A stretch of DNA of 64,000 bases from Hyphomicrobiales bacterium. GTDB taxonomy: Bacteria > Pseudomonadota > Alphaproteobacteria > Rhizobiales > Rhizobiaceae. Under the pieces are notes generated by a model that saw only the letters and a list, made by a program, of their open reading frames with translations, had not been told where the DNA came from and searched no databases. Positions within the stretch are counted from its first letter, which is position 1. The number at the start of each line of letters is the position of its first letter. Positions 17,198 to 26,316 of this stretch are shown in pieces. The position numbers and the translations under genes were made by a program. The stretch covers positions 105,107-169,106 of the forward strand of contig UBYA01000025.1 in the NCBI GenBank assembly GCA_900469615.1. Direction: 5' to 3'.

Positions 17198-18464
17198 ATT
17201 TGGCCCGATCCTGTTTCTGGCATTGTTGCTCGGCCTTGCGGCATTGGCAGTCTTCGGCCTGTCGCGGGAGACGGACTATGATCGGTCGCCTCTCGGCAGC
17301 AAAGGGCTGGAGGTTTGGCTGCAAGCCAAAGGGATACCGGTCATTCGATCGGACGTGCATGCGACGCGCGCAAGTTCCGAGTTCTCGTTGCGCATCGTGC
17401 CCTTGCCGATAGCCCGAGCTGACGCCGCATCGGCACAGGACGACGGGAAAAAAGAAGCGGGACGCCTGGCCCCCTGGATCTATGAGGCCACCATCTACGA
17501 ACTGCCGACGCTGATCATATTGCCGAAATGGCGCGGCAGCGTGCTGGACGATGGAATTGCCCGCGAATCCGGATTGGTGCCTTTTTCCGATATCAACAAT
17601 GAACTTAACAAGGCGGATCTCTCGAATCTGTATCTCACGCGGCTGGGTTCCGGGTTCGAGGAGGCGGAGCAAACCGTGCAGCCGGGCGATCCGCAAAAGA
17701 TCAGGCTATATCGCGCCCAGGTCTTCGACCGCTCCACGATCCCGGACCGGTGCGAGGAGATTGCGGGCATCGATGCCGGCGCATTGCTCCTGCAATGCGA
17801 GGACGACCACATGGTCTATGTTTTGTCGGATCCGGATCTCATGAACAATCATGGGCTGGCATTGGGCGACAACGCCGCGTTTGCCCTATCCCTGGTCAGG
17901 AAACTGCGCGGGGCAGACGCGACAAAGCCGGTCTACCTCGATACGAGCGGCAAACTGCTCGATGGCGAGGCGCCCGTAGACGAGGGCCGCACCTACGAGC
18001 GGTCCACCAGCGATCTGGCCCGCCTCTTTGCCTATCCACTGTCGATCGTCTGGGGAGCGATCCTGCTTGTCGCTGCCATGTGCTTCTGGCGCGGAGCCTA
18101 TCGGTTCGGGCCGGCCCTGGCCGAGACCGCGGCCAATATCGAAATCTCGAAGACCGCGGCGATCGAAGCCACGGCGCGACTGCTGCGGCTATCCGGCAAT
18201 GACGGGCGAATGGCCGCGCAATTCGTGCAGCATCTGCTTGCGGACAGGGCCGCTTTGCACTTTGGACCCGGATCCCGGAATCAAGCCGGCATCGATCGGA
18301 TGTTTCGGCGCCTGGCCCTTCGCGACCGGGCATCGGCCGAGGCATTGCAATCGGCCGCCAAGGCGCTTGTCGAACGCGGCGATGTCATGACGAGGTCGGA
18401 TCTGCATCGCAATCTCGAAACATTCAGGAAATTGCTAGGGAGCATTGAGCTTGGATCTAGGTGA
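17190..18464 (+). CDS. DUF4350-like membrane protein, MoxR-operon component
   Basis: A 424-residue protein with an N-terminal membrane anchor (ILFLALLLGLAALAVFGLS), a large extracytoplasmic part (residues ~30-285) with the DYDRSPLGSKGLEVWLQAKG opening typical of DUF4350, a second membrane helix near residue 290 (IVWGAILLVAAMCFWRGAYR) and a cytoplasmic helical tail. DUF4350 proteins are regular members of MoxR/DUF58 operons. The MoxR gene starts inside its last codons. Biochemical function unknown. Confidence 0.8.
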   Translation: MRKFGPILFLALLLGLAALAVFGLSRETDYDRSPLGSKGLEVWLQAKGIPVIRSDVHATRASSEFSLRIVPLPIARADAASAQDDGKKEAGRLAPWIYEATIYELPTLIILPKWRGSVLDDGIARESGLVPFSDINNELNKADLSNLYLTRLGSGFEEAEQTVQPGDPQKIRLYRAQVFDRSTIPDRCEEIAGIDAGALLLQCEDDHMVYVLSDPDLMNNHGLALGDNAAFALSLVRKLRGADATKPVYLDTSGKLLDGEAPVDEGRTYERSTSDLARLFAYPLSIVWGAILLVAAMCFWRGAYRFGPALAETAANIEISKTAAIEATARLLRLSGNDGRMAAQFVQHLLADRAALHFGPGSRNQAGIDRMFRRLALRDRASAEALQSAAKALVERGDVMTRSDLHRNLETFRKLLGSIELGSR

Positions 18465-19407
18465 ATTTCGCAATCTCGTCGCCACGGTTCGTGGCGAAAT
18501 TGCCAAGGCTGTACAAGGACAGGACGCACTTATAGATCTCGTCCTAATCTCGATTTTCGCGCGCGGCCATTGCCTTGTCGAGGGCCCCCCGGGCACGGCC
18601 AAGACCTTGCTCGCCCGCTCCGTCTCCGCCGTGATGGATCTGGAATACCGGCGCATCCAATTCACGCCCGACCTGATGCCGGGCGATGTTCTCGGCATCA
18701 ATCTCTTCAATTTCCAGACCAATCAGTTTCATTTGACCAAGGGGCCGGTCTTTACCGACGTCCTGCTCGCCGACGAGATCAACCGTGCGCCGCCGAAGAC
18801 GCAATCGGCCTTGCTGCAGGCCATGAACGAGCGGATTGTCACGATCGACGGCACCGACTACTCGCTCGGGTCCGATTTCTTCGTGCTCGCCACGCAGAAC
18901 CCTATCGAACAGCAGGGCACCTACCCCCTGCCCGAAGCCCAGCTCGACCGCTTCCTCTTCAAGCTCGTCGTCGATTTTCCGGATCGCGCTACGGAAATCG
19001 CCATTCTGGCAAAACATGCGGGTCAGGCGCTGAGCATGGACGTGCGCAATGCCGGCATCCAGCCGCTCGTTTCGAGCGCCATACTCGCCGACGGACGGAC
19101 ACTGATCGACGGCATCCATCTCGACAGTACCATCCTGACCTATGTCGTCGATCTCGTGCGCGCCACACGCTCCGACCCGGACATCCTGCACGGCGCATCG
19201 ACGCGCGCCGCCGACGCGCTCGCATCGGCCGTCCGGGTCCGGGCCGCTTTCGAGGGCCGCGACTACGCTCTGCCCGACGATGTGCAGGCGCTGCTCGTGC
19301 CCGCCCTGCGCCACCGCATCGTTCTTTCGCCGGCAGCCGAAATCGACGGTCGCAACGCCGACGAGGTGCTTCGCAACATCAAGAACCGCGTGGATGCGCC
19401 CCGGTAA
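18451..19407 (+). CDS. MoxR-family AAA+ ATPase
   Basis: A 318-residue AAA+ ATPase of the MoxR family. Walker A is GPPGTAKT (residues 45-52), Walker B is LLADEINRAPP, and the sensor/arginine-finger region shows FFVLATQNPIEQQGTYPLPE and QLDRFLF. MoxR ATPases act as chaperones that help partner proteins, often with a vWA or DUF58 fold, to take up cofactors or assemble. The start is uncertain: TTG at 18451 has AGGGAG 8 nt upstream; TTG at 18445 is only 2 nt from it. It overlaps the DUF4350 gene and its stop directly abuts the DUF58 gene. Confidence 0.92.
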   Translation: MDLGEFRNLVATVRGEIAKAVQGQDALIDLVLISIFARGHCLVEGPPGTAKTLLARSVSAVMDLEYRRIQFTPDLMPGDVLGINLFNFQTNQFHLTKGPVFTDVLLADEINRAPPKTQSALLQAMNERIVTIDGTDYSLGSDFFVLATQNPIEQQGTYPLPEAQLDRFLFKLVVDFPDRATEIAILAKHAGQALSMDVRNAGIQPLVSSAILADGRTLIDGIHLDSTILTYVVDLVRATRSDPDILHGASTRAADALASAVRVRAAFEGRDYALPDDVQALLVPALRHRIVLSPAAEIDGRNADEVLRNIKNRVDAPR

Positions 19408-20727
19408 ATGCGGCCATCACCCTACCTGATCGCTCTGGTGCTATCTTTGACTGCGTTGACGGTCGTCGCCGGCGTGTGGTGGCCCGACACCGGTTTCGTG
19501 CTGCTCTGCCTGTGGTTGGCGCTTGCAGCGATAACCGTCTGCGATCTCGCGCTGTCAGCGCTGTCGAACCGGATGAGGATCGAATTCGATCTGCCGGCGC
19601 AGGGCTTTGTCGGCCATGACGCGCAATTCACGATCGACATATCGCCGCGGAAAGGCTCGCTGCCCGCCGAAATCGAAACGCGTCTCGATCTCGCGCCCGA
19701 GCTCTTGGCCAGCGACGGCAAGTTGTCGCGCAGAACGGCGGGAGACGATGCCGGGCATATCAAGGCCTCCATGAGCCTTCGCCTGACGCGGCGCGGGCAA
19801 TATGCGATCAACAATCTTTGGCTGAAGTGGTCGTCGCGACTGAAATTGCTCGATATCATCGTGCGTATGCCGGTCAAGCGAGACATCACCGTTCTTCCGG
19901 ACATATCGCCGGTGCTCTCCGGTGCGATCAAGACGCAGATACTGCCGCTCGAGGCGGGCCAGAAGGACCTGCGACTACGCGGTGAAGGATCGGAATTCCA
20001 TCAGCTGCGCGAATTCGCAACCGGCATGGATCCGCGCAGCATGGATTGGAAACGCTCTGCCCGCATGCGCAGTCTCATTGTGCGCGAAATGAGGGCAGAG
20101 CGAAACCATCAGATCATTTTGTGCGTCGATTCCGGGCGGCTGATGGCGGAACAGCTTGCAGGGCTTCCCAAGCTCGATCGCGCCATCAATGCGGCTCTTG
20201 CGATGTGCTGGGCGGCCGGACTTGCCGGGGATGTGGTCGGCTTTTACAGCTTCGACAGCCGCCCGCGTCTTTTTGTGCCCGCCCTGCCCGGGCGCGCGGC
20301 CTTTCCGCGCCTGCAGACAGTGTGTGCGAAGCTCCGTTATGAAACCCAGGAAACCAACCATACGCTCGGGCTGACGCATCTGTCCGGCCGGCTGAGACGC
20401 CGCTCGCTGATCGTGATATTCTCCGATTTCGTCGACAGCATCACGGCAGAGCTGATGATCGAAAACATACAGGTGCTCGCCCGGCACCATTTCATCGTCT
20501 ACGTCGCTCTCCGCGACCCCGTGATCGAAAAATTCACCGAGCCCGAGGAAATGACCCTCGACACCGTCGCTCGCTCCGTCGCGGCTCGCCAGATCCTGCA
20601 GGAAAGGCGTACCGTGCTGGAAAAGCTGGCCCGCCTCGGCGTGCTTTGCCTCGACAGCACGCCCGAGGCTCTTACCTCGGACCTGGTTGCCCGCTATATC
20701 GAAATCAAATCCCGCGAGATGATATGA
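19408..20727 (+). CDS. DUF58 protein (vWA-like), MoxR partner
   Basis: A 439-residue protein with two N-terminal membrane helices (YLIALVLSLTALTVVAGVWW and the next hydrophobic stretch), a beta-rich segment, then the DUF58 signature (GEGSEFHQLREFATGMDPRS followed by MDWKRSARMRSLIVREM). A vWA-like domain follows, but its metal site reads DSGRLM where DxSxS is usual, so metal binding at a MIDAS is doubtful. Its ATG directly follows the MoxR stop. It is the expected client or partner of the MoxR ATPase. Confidence 0.88.
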   Translation: MRPSPYLIALVLSLTALTVVAGVWWPDTGFVLLCLWLALAAITVCDLALSALSNRMRIEFDLPAQGFVGHDAQFTIDISPRKGSLPAEIETRLDLAPELLASDGKLSRRTAGDDAGHIKASMSLRLTRRGQYAINNLWLKWSSRLKLLDIIVRMPVKRDITVLPDISPVLSGAIKTQILPLEAGQKDLRLRGEGSEFHQLREFATGMDPRSMDWKRSARMRSLIVREMRAERNHQIILCVDSGRLMAEQLAGLPKLDRAINAALAMCWAAGLAGDVVGFYSFDSRPRLFVPALPGRAAFPRLQTVCAKLRYETQETNHTLGLTHLSGRLRRRSLIVIFSDFVDSITAELMIENIQVLARHHFIVYVALRDPVIEKFTEPEEMTLDTVARSVAARQILQERRTVLEKLARLGVLCLDSTPEALTSDLVARYIEIKSREMI

Positions 20728-21803
20728 CGGATATCAGCATCGATGACAGGATCGACATGGGCGCGGCGGCGGCCACCGGCGCGGCCCAGTCCGACATGCT
20801 TCGCTCGGCGCGATTTCGCGTGGAGCGGGAAACCCACTGGCGCGAGCTGGACCAACTGGTCGCACGGGCGGAGAAAGGCGGCGCGTCGGCCCTCAGCTAT
20901 GACGAGATCCGCACTCTTACGGCAGGATACAGACAGGCGATGAATTCGCTGAGCGTGGCGCGCGACATTTCCCTCGACCGCGCGCTGATTGCCTATCTCG
21001 AAAGCCTGTGCGCGCGCGCCTATCTGGTGGTCTATGCACCGCAGGAAAGCCTCGGCGGCCTGGCGGCGCGCCTGCTGATCCGCGGCATTCCGCAGGCGGT
21101 GCGCCGATCGGCACTGCCTCTGTTCATCGGATTCCTCGCGCTCGTCTTGGGGGCGGCGGCCGGATACAGGCTCTGCATGAACGACGCCAGCTGGTTCTAC
21201 ACCTTCGTGCCGCCGGAAATGGCGGATCAGCGCACGCCGGACGCCTCGGCCGACTATCTCCGATCCACGATCTATGGCGATGAACGACACGAAAGCGACG
21301 AGCTGGCCACTTTCTCGACCTTCCTCTTTTCGCACAATACGACGATCGTCGTGCTGATTTTCACGCTCGGCATCTTCGTGTCTGTGCCGAGCTTTGCGCT
21401 CACCTTCTATAACGGTCTGATCTTGGGGGCGTTCTTTGCGATGTTCCATCAGAAAGGGCTGGGATACGACGTATTTGCGTGGCTCTCGATCCACGGCGTG
21501 ACCGAACTCGCAGCCATTTCCATCGCATGCGCCGGCGGTGCAAGGCTCGGGCTTGCCGTGCTTCTGCCGGGTGCACGCAGCCGCAGAGAAGCATTGCGGC
21601 ATCAGGCGCATGACGCCATCAAGCTCGCCATCCTGGCGGCGCTCATGCTGATCGTTGCAGCCTTCATCGAAGGATTTCTCCGCCAGCTCATACAGGATCC
21701 CACGTTGCGCCTGACGATCGGCTGGGGGATGGGTCTTTTCTGGACGGCCTGGCTGCTGCTCTCAGGCCGCGAGCGCAAACACCCGCGAGAGCCCGCACAA
21801 TGA
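20724..21803 (+). CDS. Stage II sporulation protein M (SpoIIM)-like membrane protein
   Basis: A 359-residue protein with a cytoplasmic helical N-terminal third and about five to six membrane helices afterwards (ALPLFIGFLALVLGAAAGY, TTIVVLIFTLGIFVSVPSFA and others), the layout of the SpoIIM/DUF95 family. In non-sporulating bacteria this family occurs in MoxR-DUF58-RDD operons, as here. The start is the ATG at 20724 in an ATGA overlap; the frame extends further upstream inside the DUF58 gene but without support. Molecular role unknown. Confidence 0.82.
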   Translation: MTDISIDDRIDMGAAAATGAAQSDMLRSARFRVERETHWRELDQLVARAEKGGASALSYDEIRTLTAGYRQAMNSLSVARDISLDRALIAYLESLCARAYLVVYAPQESLGGLAARLLIRGIPQAVRRSALPLFIGFLALVLGAAAGYRLCMNDASWFYTFVPPEMADQRTPDASADYLRSTIYGDERHESDELATFSTFLFSHNTTIVVLIFTLGIFVSVPSFALTFYNGLILGAFFAMFHQKGLGYDVFAWLSIHGVTELAAISIACAGGARLGLAVLLPGARSRREALRHQAHDAIKLAILAALMLIVAAFIEGFLRQLIQDPTLRLTIGWGMGLFWTAWLLLSGRERKHPREPAQ

Positions 21804-22714
21804 GCCAGGAGCTTCAAGGCGACAAGCGCTTGGAACAGTTCATCCCGCCCGAAGGCGTTCCGATCCACCTGGCCATTGCCTCGCTCGGAACGCGGCTTGG
21901 CGCGCAATGCCTGGACCTTCTGTTCACCTTCATCATCGTGTTCATCTGCGCCGTCGCGATCATCTTCGGCGGCTTCCTGTCGTCCGAAGCCGAGGTGATG
22001 CTGGTCATCCTGCTGGCATTCCTGTTTCGTACGCCCTACTACATTCTCTCCGAGCTCATCTGGAACGGCCGCACGCTTGGAAAGAGGATAACGGGCATTC
22101 GCGTCGTGAACGTAAACGGCCGCCGCCTCACCCCGCATCAGGTCACTGCGCGCAACTTGATGAAGGAGGTGGAGATCTTCACGCCGCTGGCCCTGATATT
22201 TTCCATCCGTTCGACGCACTTGCTGGAATCCGGTTTCACGATCCTCTGGATCGTCATCGTCATGATCGTGCCCTTGGCGAACCGGCGGCGGCAAAGGCTT
22301 GGCGACATCATTGCGGGAACCCTGGTCGTCGATAATCCGCGCTCCGTGCTGCTTGACGACCTTGCGATATCGAGCCCTTCCGCGCTGTCGTCCCTGTCGC
22401 CGCAGATAGGTTTCGATTTCCTGCCCGAGCATCTGGATGTCTATGGCAAGTACGAGCTGCAGACGTTGGAAGAGGTGCTGCGCGACCCGACGAAAAGCCC
22501 CGGCAACGAGGAGACGATCCAGATCGTCCGAACCATTGTCAGGAAGATCCGGTATCAGGATCCCGTGAAGCCCGGCCAGGAACTGCTGTTCCTGAGCGCC
22601 TTCTACCGTGCCCAGCGCGAGCATCTCGAAACGCTGAGGCTGTTCGGAACTCGTCGCGAAAACAAATTCCACAACGACGAAAAAAACCCCGGAAGCATCG
22701 GGCCTGCGGTCTAG
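21800..22714 (+). CDS. RDD-family membrane protein
   Basis: A 304-residue protein whose first ~180 residues form an RDD domain: LGTRLGAQCLDLLFTFIIVF (the R and D of the name), ELIWNGRTLGKRITGIRVVN and NRRRQRLGDIIAGTLVVD. The C-terminal ~110 residues are cytoplasmic and unrecognised. RDD proteins have been linked to ion transport and membrane stress. It is the last gene of the MoxR operon, coupled to the SpoIIM-like gene by an ATGA overlap. Confidence 0.87.
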   Translation: MSQELQGDKRLEQFIPPEGVPIHLAIASLGTRLGAQCLDLLFTFIIVFICAVAIIFGGFLSSEAEVMLVILLAFLFRTPYYILSELIWNGRTLGKRITGIRVVNVNGRRLTPHQVTARNLMKEVEIFTPLALIFSIRSTHLLESGFTILWIVIVMIVPLANRRRQRLGDIIAGTLVVDNPRSVLLDDLAISSPSALSSLSPQIGFDFLPEHLDVYGKYELQTLEEVLRDPTKSPGNEETIQIVRTIVRKIRYQDPVKPGQELLFLSAFYRAQREHLETLRLFGTRRENKFHNDEKNPGSIGPAV

Positions 22715-22869
22715 AACCTTTCCGCTTTTCTTCTGCCCCATCGCCAGTTCGGAGCTGCGCAGCGTCAATGCGCGGATCGAAATCCTGCCGAGAGAAGCGC
22801 CGAAGGCGCGCGGCCTGCTTGAAGGTGCCGAAAGAGGCTGAGATCCGGTGGCCTGCAGAGCGGATTGAT

Positions 22870-22897
22870 ATGCTTGCGGGCAGTGCCCCGCAAGCAT
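22870..22897. terminator. Perfect 11-bp hairpin between convergent genes
   Basis: ATGCTTGCGGG-CAGTGC-CCCGCAAGCAT forms an 11-bp stem with a 6-nt loop. It lies between the RDD gene (ending at 22714) and the opposing YkgJ-like gene (ending at 23013). Neither side has a U-tract, so this is a possible bidirectional or factor-assisted terminator. Nothing else is evident in 22715-23012. Confidence 0.45.
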
Positions 22898-23012
22898 GAC
22901 CACGCCTTGTTGCCTGTGTCTTCAAAAAGGGGGCACCGCCGACTGCCTCGAAAGACGGAACCATGGCATCGCCCATGGTGACGACCCCGATCGAAACAGA
23001 AGATGCGCCCGA

Positions 23013-23309
23013 TCAGACAAGCCCAAAAGATGAGCGGGCCTGCAGGCAGGCCCCATCTCCGGGGGTGCAGGCGCGGCAAACATCCGGCCGCAGGTCGTAG
23101 ATCGAGCATGATGTGCTCGACCCCACGCGGCCTTCCAGGGCAGAACAGCGCGCGCCGTAACAGCGCATTCCCTGCTCATCCTCCGCAACGAAGTGCGGCG
23201 GCAGGGAGTCGAGATGGGCGTCCGTCTCGGTCGAAAATCTTGGCCAGTCGGACGAAAAAGAACAGCAAGCGCCGCAGGTCTGACAGTCGAAATCAACAGC
23301 GGTGTTCAT
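23013..23309 (-). CDS. YkgJ-family cysteine-cluster protein
   Basis: A 98-residue protein with the YkgJ/UPF0153 cysteine pattern: CQTCGACC near the N terminus, then GARCSALEG, SCSIYDLRPDVCRACTPGD. The arrangement of about eight Cys suggests binding of Zn or an Fe-S cluster. Family members are common in Proteobacteria but have no settled function. It stands alone on the minus strand between the MoxR operon and the sugar kinase cassette. Confidence 0.85.
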   Translation of the reverse strand: MNTAVDFDCQTCGACCSFSSDWPRFSTETDAHLDSLPPHFVAEDEQGMRCYGARCSALEGRVGSSTSCSIYDLRPDVCRACTPGDGACLQARSSFGLV

Positions 23310-23647
23310 AACTGTCTCGCCTTCCAGGGTGTGAACCGCAGACGTTGCTACACAATATTGTTCAATTTGGCACGGATATTATTATTTCGGTGCGACCGTC
23401 CGGATCGGAAAGGCCGCGCCGCCCGTTTGCAGTAAACACAGCCTGGCCGGTATCGGCTGTTGCCTCACCGTCATTTCCCCAACTGCCCATAGCCGAAATC
23501 GTCTCCTCGAGGTTCTACGCTGCCTCAGAAATCACCCGGATTTCCGCGCTCGTGCGCGCCCATTCGGATCGGCTCCGCCGGCCGGCCAAATAACGCTTGC
23601 GTCTCCCATATAATTAGGTAAGTTGCCTAATAAATGGAAACGGATAC
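23310..23647. other. Intergenic region upstream of the kinase/ABC cassette
   Basis: This 338-bp gap separates the divergent YkgJ-like and kinase genes. It holds an AT-rich stretch with a 10-bp palindrome ACAATATTGT at 23352-23361 close to the YkgJ start, and the ROK-type operator at 23613-23631 described separately. I see no convincing coding sequence in it. Confidence 0.6.
23613..23631 (+). promoter_or_regulatory. Palindromic operator upstream of the sugar kinase (ROK-type)
   Basis: ATTAGG-TAAGTTG-CCTAAT is a perfect dyad with 6-bp arms and a 7-bp centre, ending 16 bp before the kinase start. TTAG...CTAA dyads are common for ROK/NagC-type repressors, and a ROK regulator closes the same cassette. 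Assignment is inference. Confidence 0.55.
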
Positions 23648-24601
23648 ATGATTGTCGGAATAGATATTGGCGGCACGAAAACCCAGCTGATCGCCGAACG
23701 CGATGGCAGAACGGTCGGTGATGCGTTGGTGAGCACGGCCGAATGGCGCGGACGGGCCGATCACGATGCGGACGTCGGCGCGCTTGTCTCGCTGCTCGTT
23801 GCGACTGCCGGAGCGATGCCGGCGGTCACGGTCGTCGGCGCGCATGGTTGCGACAGCGATGAGGATCGACTGGCGCTGCAGACGAAGCTTGCGGCCCGCC
23901 TGCGCGGCACGGTCCTGGTTCTCAACGATTCCGAACTCCTTCTGCCCGCGGCAGGCAAGGAGAGCGGTATTTCGGTTATCAGCGGCACAGGCTCGATCGC
24001 CGTGTCGCGGGATTCGTTGCGAAGAATGATCGCATCGGGCGGATGGGGCTGGTATCTGGGCGACGAGGGCAGCGCCAGCGGACTTGTGCGCGAGGCCGTG
24101 CGCAGCGTGCGCCTTACGCTTGACCAGGGAGGCGCGCTGGATTCCCTCGGCCTGACCCTGATGGAGGCTCTGGCCGTCTCGTCTCCAATCGAACTCGGAC
24201 GAACGCTCGGTGAGATCGGCACGGCCGCCGGCATCGGCCGGTTCGCTCCGCTTGTCTTTGCCGCCGCGGATGCGGGCTCGAAGCAGGCGCAGAAGGTTAT
24301 CGCCGATGCGGGCGTGGCGCTTTCGGTGCTCGCCGAGCAACTGGTGCATCGTGGCGCGCCGCGCGGCGACGTCGTGACCGGCGGTGGCGTCATTGCCCGG
24401 CAGCCGCGCCTCCTTGCCGCATTCCAATCCGCCCTCGCGAACCGCCTGCCGGATGTGACGCTGACATTGCTGCACGAACAGCCCGTTCTGGGAGCGATGG
24501 TGCTGGCGCGCAAGCTGAGCGCCGGCGCTCTGCCCGCAACCCTTCCACTGCCGCACATCGATGGCGAGTTGAAAACCGCGCGTGATTGGAGAGCTGCATG
24601 A
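23648..24601 (+). CDS. BadF/BadG/BcrA/BcrD-type ATPase, probable N-acetylglucosamine kinase-like sugar kinase
   Basis: A 317-residue member of the actin-fold sugar-kinase superfamily. The phosphate-1 loop is IVGIDIGGTKTQLIAE, the phosphate-2 loop is ISGTGSIAV, followed by GGWGWYLGDEGSASGLVREA, which is characteristic of the BadF-type N-acetylglucosamine kinases, and the adenosine loop DVVTGGGVIA. It probably phosphorylates an amino sugar or related compound brought in by the ABC transporter downstream. It is the first gene of the operon and couples to the permease gene by an ATGA overlap. The exact substrate is not shown by the sequence. Confidence 0.83.
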   Translation: MIVGIDIGGTKTQLIAERDGRTVGDALVSTAEWRGRADHDADVGALVSLLVATAGAMPAVTVVGAHGCDSDEDRLALQTKLAARLRGTVLVLNDSELLLPAAGKESGISVISGTGSIAVSRDSLRRMIASGGWGWYLGDEGSASGLVREAVRSVRLTLDQGGALDSLGLTLMEALAVSSPIELGRTLGEIGTAAGIGRFAPLVFAAADAGSKQAQKVIADAGVALSVLAEQLVHRGAPRGDVVTGGGVIARQPRLLAAFQSALANRLPDVTLTLLHEQPVLGAMVLARKLSAGALPATLPLPHIDGELKTARDWRAA

Positions 24602-25464
24602 CGACCCAGAAAATCATTCCAGCGCGAAACTGGGGGCAGCGCGCAGCGGCACTCTTGCTCATTGTCATCGTCGCCTTGCTTGTGTTTCTGGTCGCCACCA
24701 GCCCGCACATCACCTGGTCGGCCATACCGCAGTATATTTTCGATGAAACGATCCTCGACGGGATCAGGCTGACGATCCTCTTTACCGTCTTGTCGATGGT
24801 CATCAGCATCGTCGCCGGTGCGATCCTTGCGATGCTGCGGCTTTCCTCGAACCCCGTGCTTTCCGGCTTCGCGAGCCTCTACATCTGGTTCTTTCGCGGC
24901 ACGCCGCTGCTGGTTCAGATCATCTTCTGGTTCAATATCCAGCTGTTCATACCGAGCATCGATATCGGGTCCATCCATATCGATACCAACTCGATCGTCA
25001 CGGCCTTCGTCGCGGCCCTTCTTGCCCTCAGTCTCAACGAGGCGGCCTACATGGCCGAAATCATTCGCGGCGGGCTGATGGCGGTGGACAACGGTCAGCA
25101 TGAGGCGGCCAAAGCGCTCGGCTATACGCCGGGCCAGGCCATGCTCCGCATCATTTTCCCGCAGGCGCTTCGCGTCATCATCCCGCCGATCGGCAATCAG
25201 ACGATCTCAATGCTGAAGACGACCTCGCTTGTCTCCGTCGTCGCTGCCCAGGACCTGCTGACGCGTGCTCAGAACATCTACGCCCGGAACTTCCTGATCA
25301 TCGAACTGCTGATCGTGGCAAGCATCTGGTACCTCGTCATGACGACGATCGCCTCCGCCATCCAGTTCGTCATCGAGCAGCAGCTTGGGAAATCAACGAA
25401 CCAGGCGCCCGGCTTCTTGAAGAGCGCCCTGCGCCTGATGCGCGCCGAAGGGAGAAACGGATGA
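24598..25464 (+). CDS. Amino-acid-type ABC transporter permease
   Basis: A 288-residue inner-membrane permease of the polar-amino-acid family, with about five helices. Seen: ILDGIRLTILFTVLSMVISI, SLYIWFFRGTPLLVQIIFWF and the EAA loop NGQHEAAKALGYTPGQAMLR. Only one permease gene is present, so the channel is presumably a homodimer. It is co-translated with the kinase gene before it and the ATPase gene after it (both ATGA overlaps). Confidence 0.91.
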   Translation: MTTQKIIPARNWGQRAAALLLIVIVALLVFLVATSPHITWSAIPQYIFDETILDGIRLTILFTVLSMVISIVAGAILAMLRLSSNPVLSGFASLYIWFFRGTPLLVQIIFWFNIQLFIPSIDIGSIHIDTNSIVTAFVAALLALSLNEAAYMAEIIRGGLMAVDNGQHEAAKALGYTPGQAMLRIIFPQALRVIIPPIGNQTISMLKTTSLVSVVAAQDLLTRAQNIYARNFLIIELLIVASIWYLVMTTIASAIQFVIEQQLGKSTNQAPGFLKSALRLMRAEGRNG

Positions 25465-26249
25465 GCATTCCAAATATTTCGCCGGCGGCTTCACCCATCG
25501 TCGAGGCGGTCGATGTTCACAAGTCTTTCGGCTCGCTCGATGTGCTCAAGGGCATCAGCCTCTCGGTCAGCAAGGGCGAGGTCGTATGCCTGCTTGGTCC
25601 CTCGGGAAGCGGCAAATCGACATTTCTGAGATGCATCAATCATCTGGAACGCATGACCAGCGGCCGAATTCTCGTCGATGGCCGGTTGATCGGCTATCAC
25701 GAGCGGGGCGGCGCATTGCATGAAATGAGCGGCAAGGAGCTTGCCGCCCAGCGCCGCGACATCGGCATGGTGTTTCAGCGCTTCAATCTCTTTGCCCATC
25801 AGGATGTCCTGACCAATATTTCGCAGCCGCCGATCCTCAATCGCGGCATCTCCCGCGCCGAGGCGCTCGCCCGCGCAAGAGAGCTGCTCAAGATGGTGGA
25901 TCTGGAGGGCCGCGGCAACGCCTATCCCTATCAGCTTTCCGGAGGCCAGCAGCAGCGCGTGGCGATTGCCCGCGCGCTGGCGATGAATCCGAAGCTCATG
26001 CTCTTTGACGAGCCGACATCGGCGCTCGACCCCGAACTCGTCGGCGAGGTGCTGAACGTCATGCGCAAGCTGGCGGCCGATGGAATGACCATGATCGTCG
26101 TCACTCACGAACTTTCCTTCGCGCGTGAAGTCGCCGATCGCATCGTTTTCATGGACCAGGGCGTGGTGGTCGAGGAAGGCCCTGCTCGCGAGGTTCTCGA
26201 CAACCCCAGACAGGAACGAACCCAGGCATTTCTGAGACGCATGCACTGA
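25461..26249 (+). CDS. Amino-acid-type ABC transporter ATP-binding protein
   Basis: A 262-residue ABC ATPase. Walker A GPSGSGKST, Q-loop VFQRFNLFAHQDVL, signature LSGGQQQRVAIARAL, Walker B LMLFDEPTSALDPE and switch IVVTHELSFA are all intact and canonical for polar amino-acid importers. It powers the permease encoded just before it. Coupled by an ATGA overlap. Confidence 0.93.
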   Translation: MSIPNISPAASPIVEAVDVHKSFGSLDVLKGISLSVSKGEVVCLLGPSGSGKSTFLRCINHLERMTSGRILVDGRLIGYHERGGALHEMSGKELAAQRRDIGMVFQRFNLFAHQDVLTNISQPPILNRGISRAEALARARELLKMVDLEGRGNAYPYQLSGGQQQRVAIARALAMNPKLMLFDEPTSALDPELVGEVLNVMRKLAADGMTMIVVTHELSFAREVADRIVFMDQGVVVEEGPAREVLDNPRQERTQAFLRRMH

Positions 26250-26316
26250 CCGGCAGGCAGGCATCGGAATGAGGCCGCACGTCCTTCACGTGCATCAGGA
26301 AAAAAGGGGAATACCA

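Noticed and set aside
20646..20723. Upstream extension of the SpoIIM-like gene
   Set aside because: It lies inside the DUF58 gene; the ATGA overlap at 20724 is the natural start.
22539..23109. Minus-strand frames between the RDD and YkgJ-like genes
   Set aside because: They overlap the end of the RDD gene or the YkgJ-like gene in wrong frames and lack start sites.
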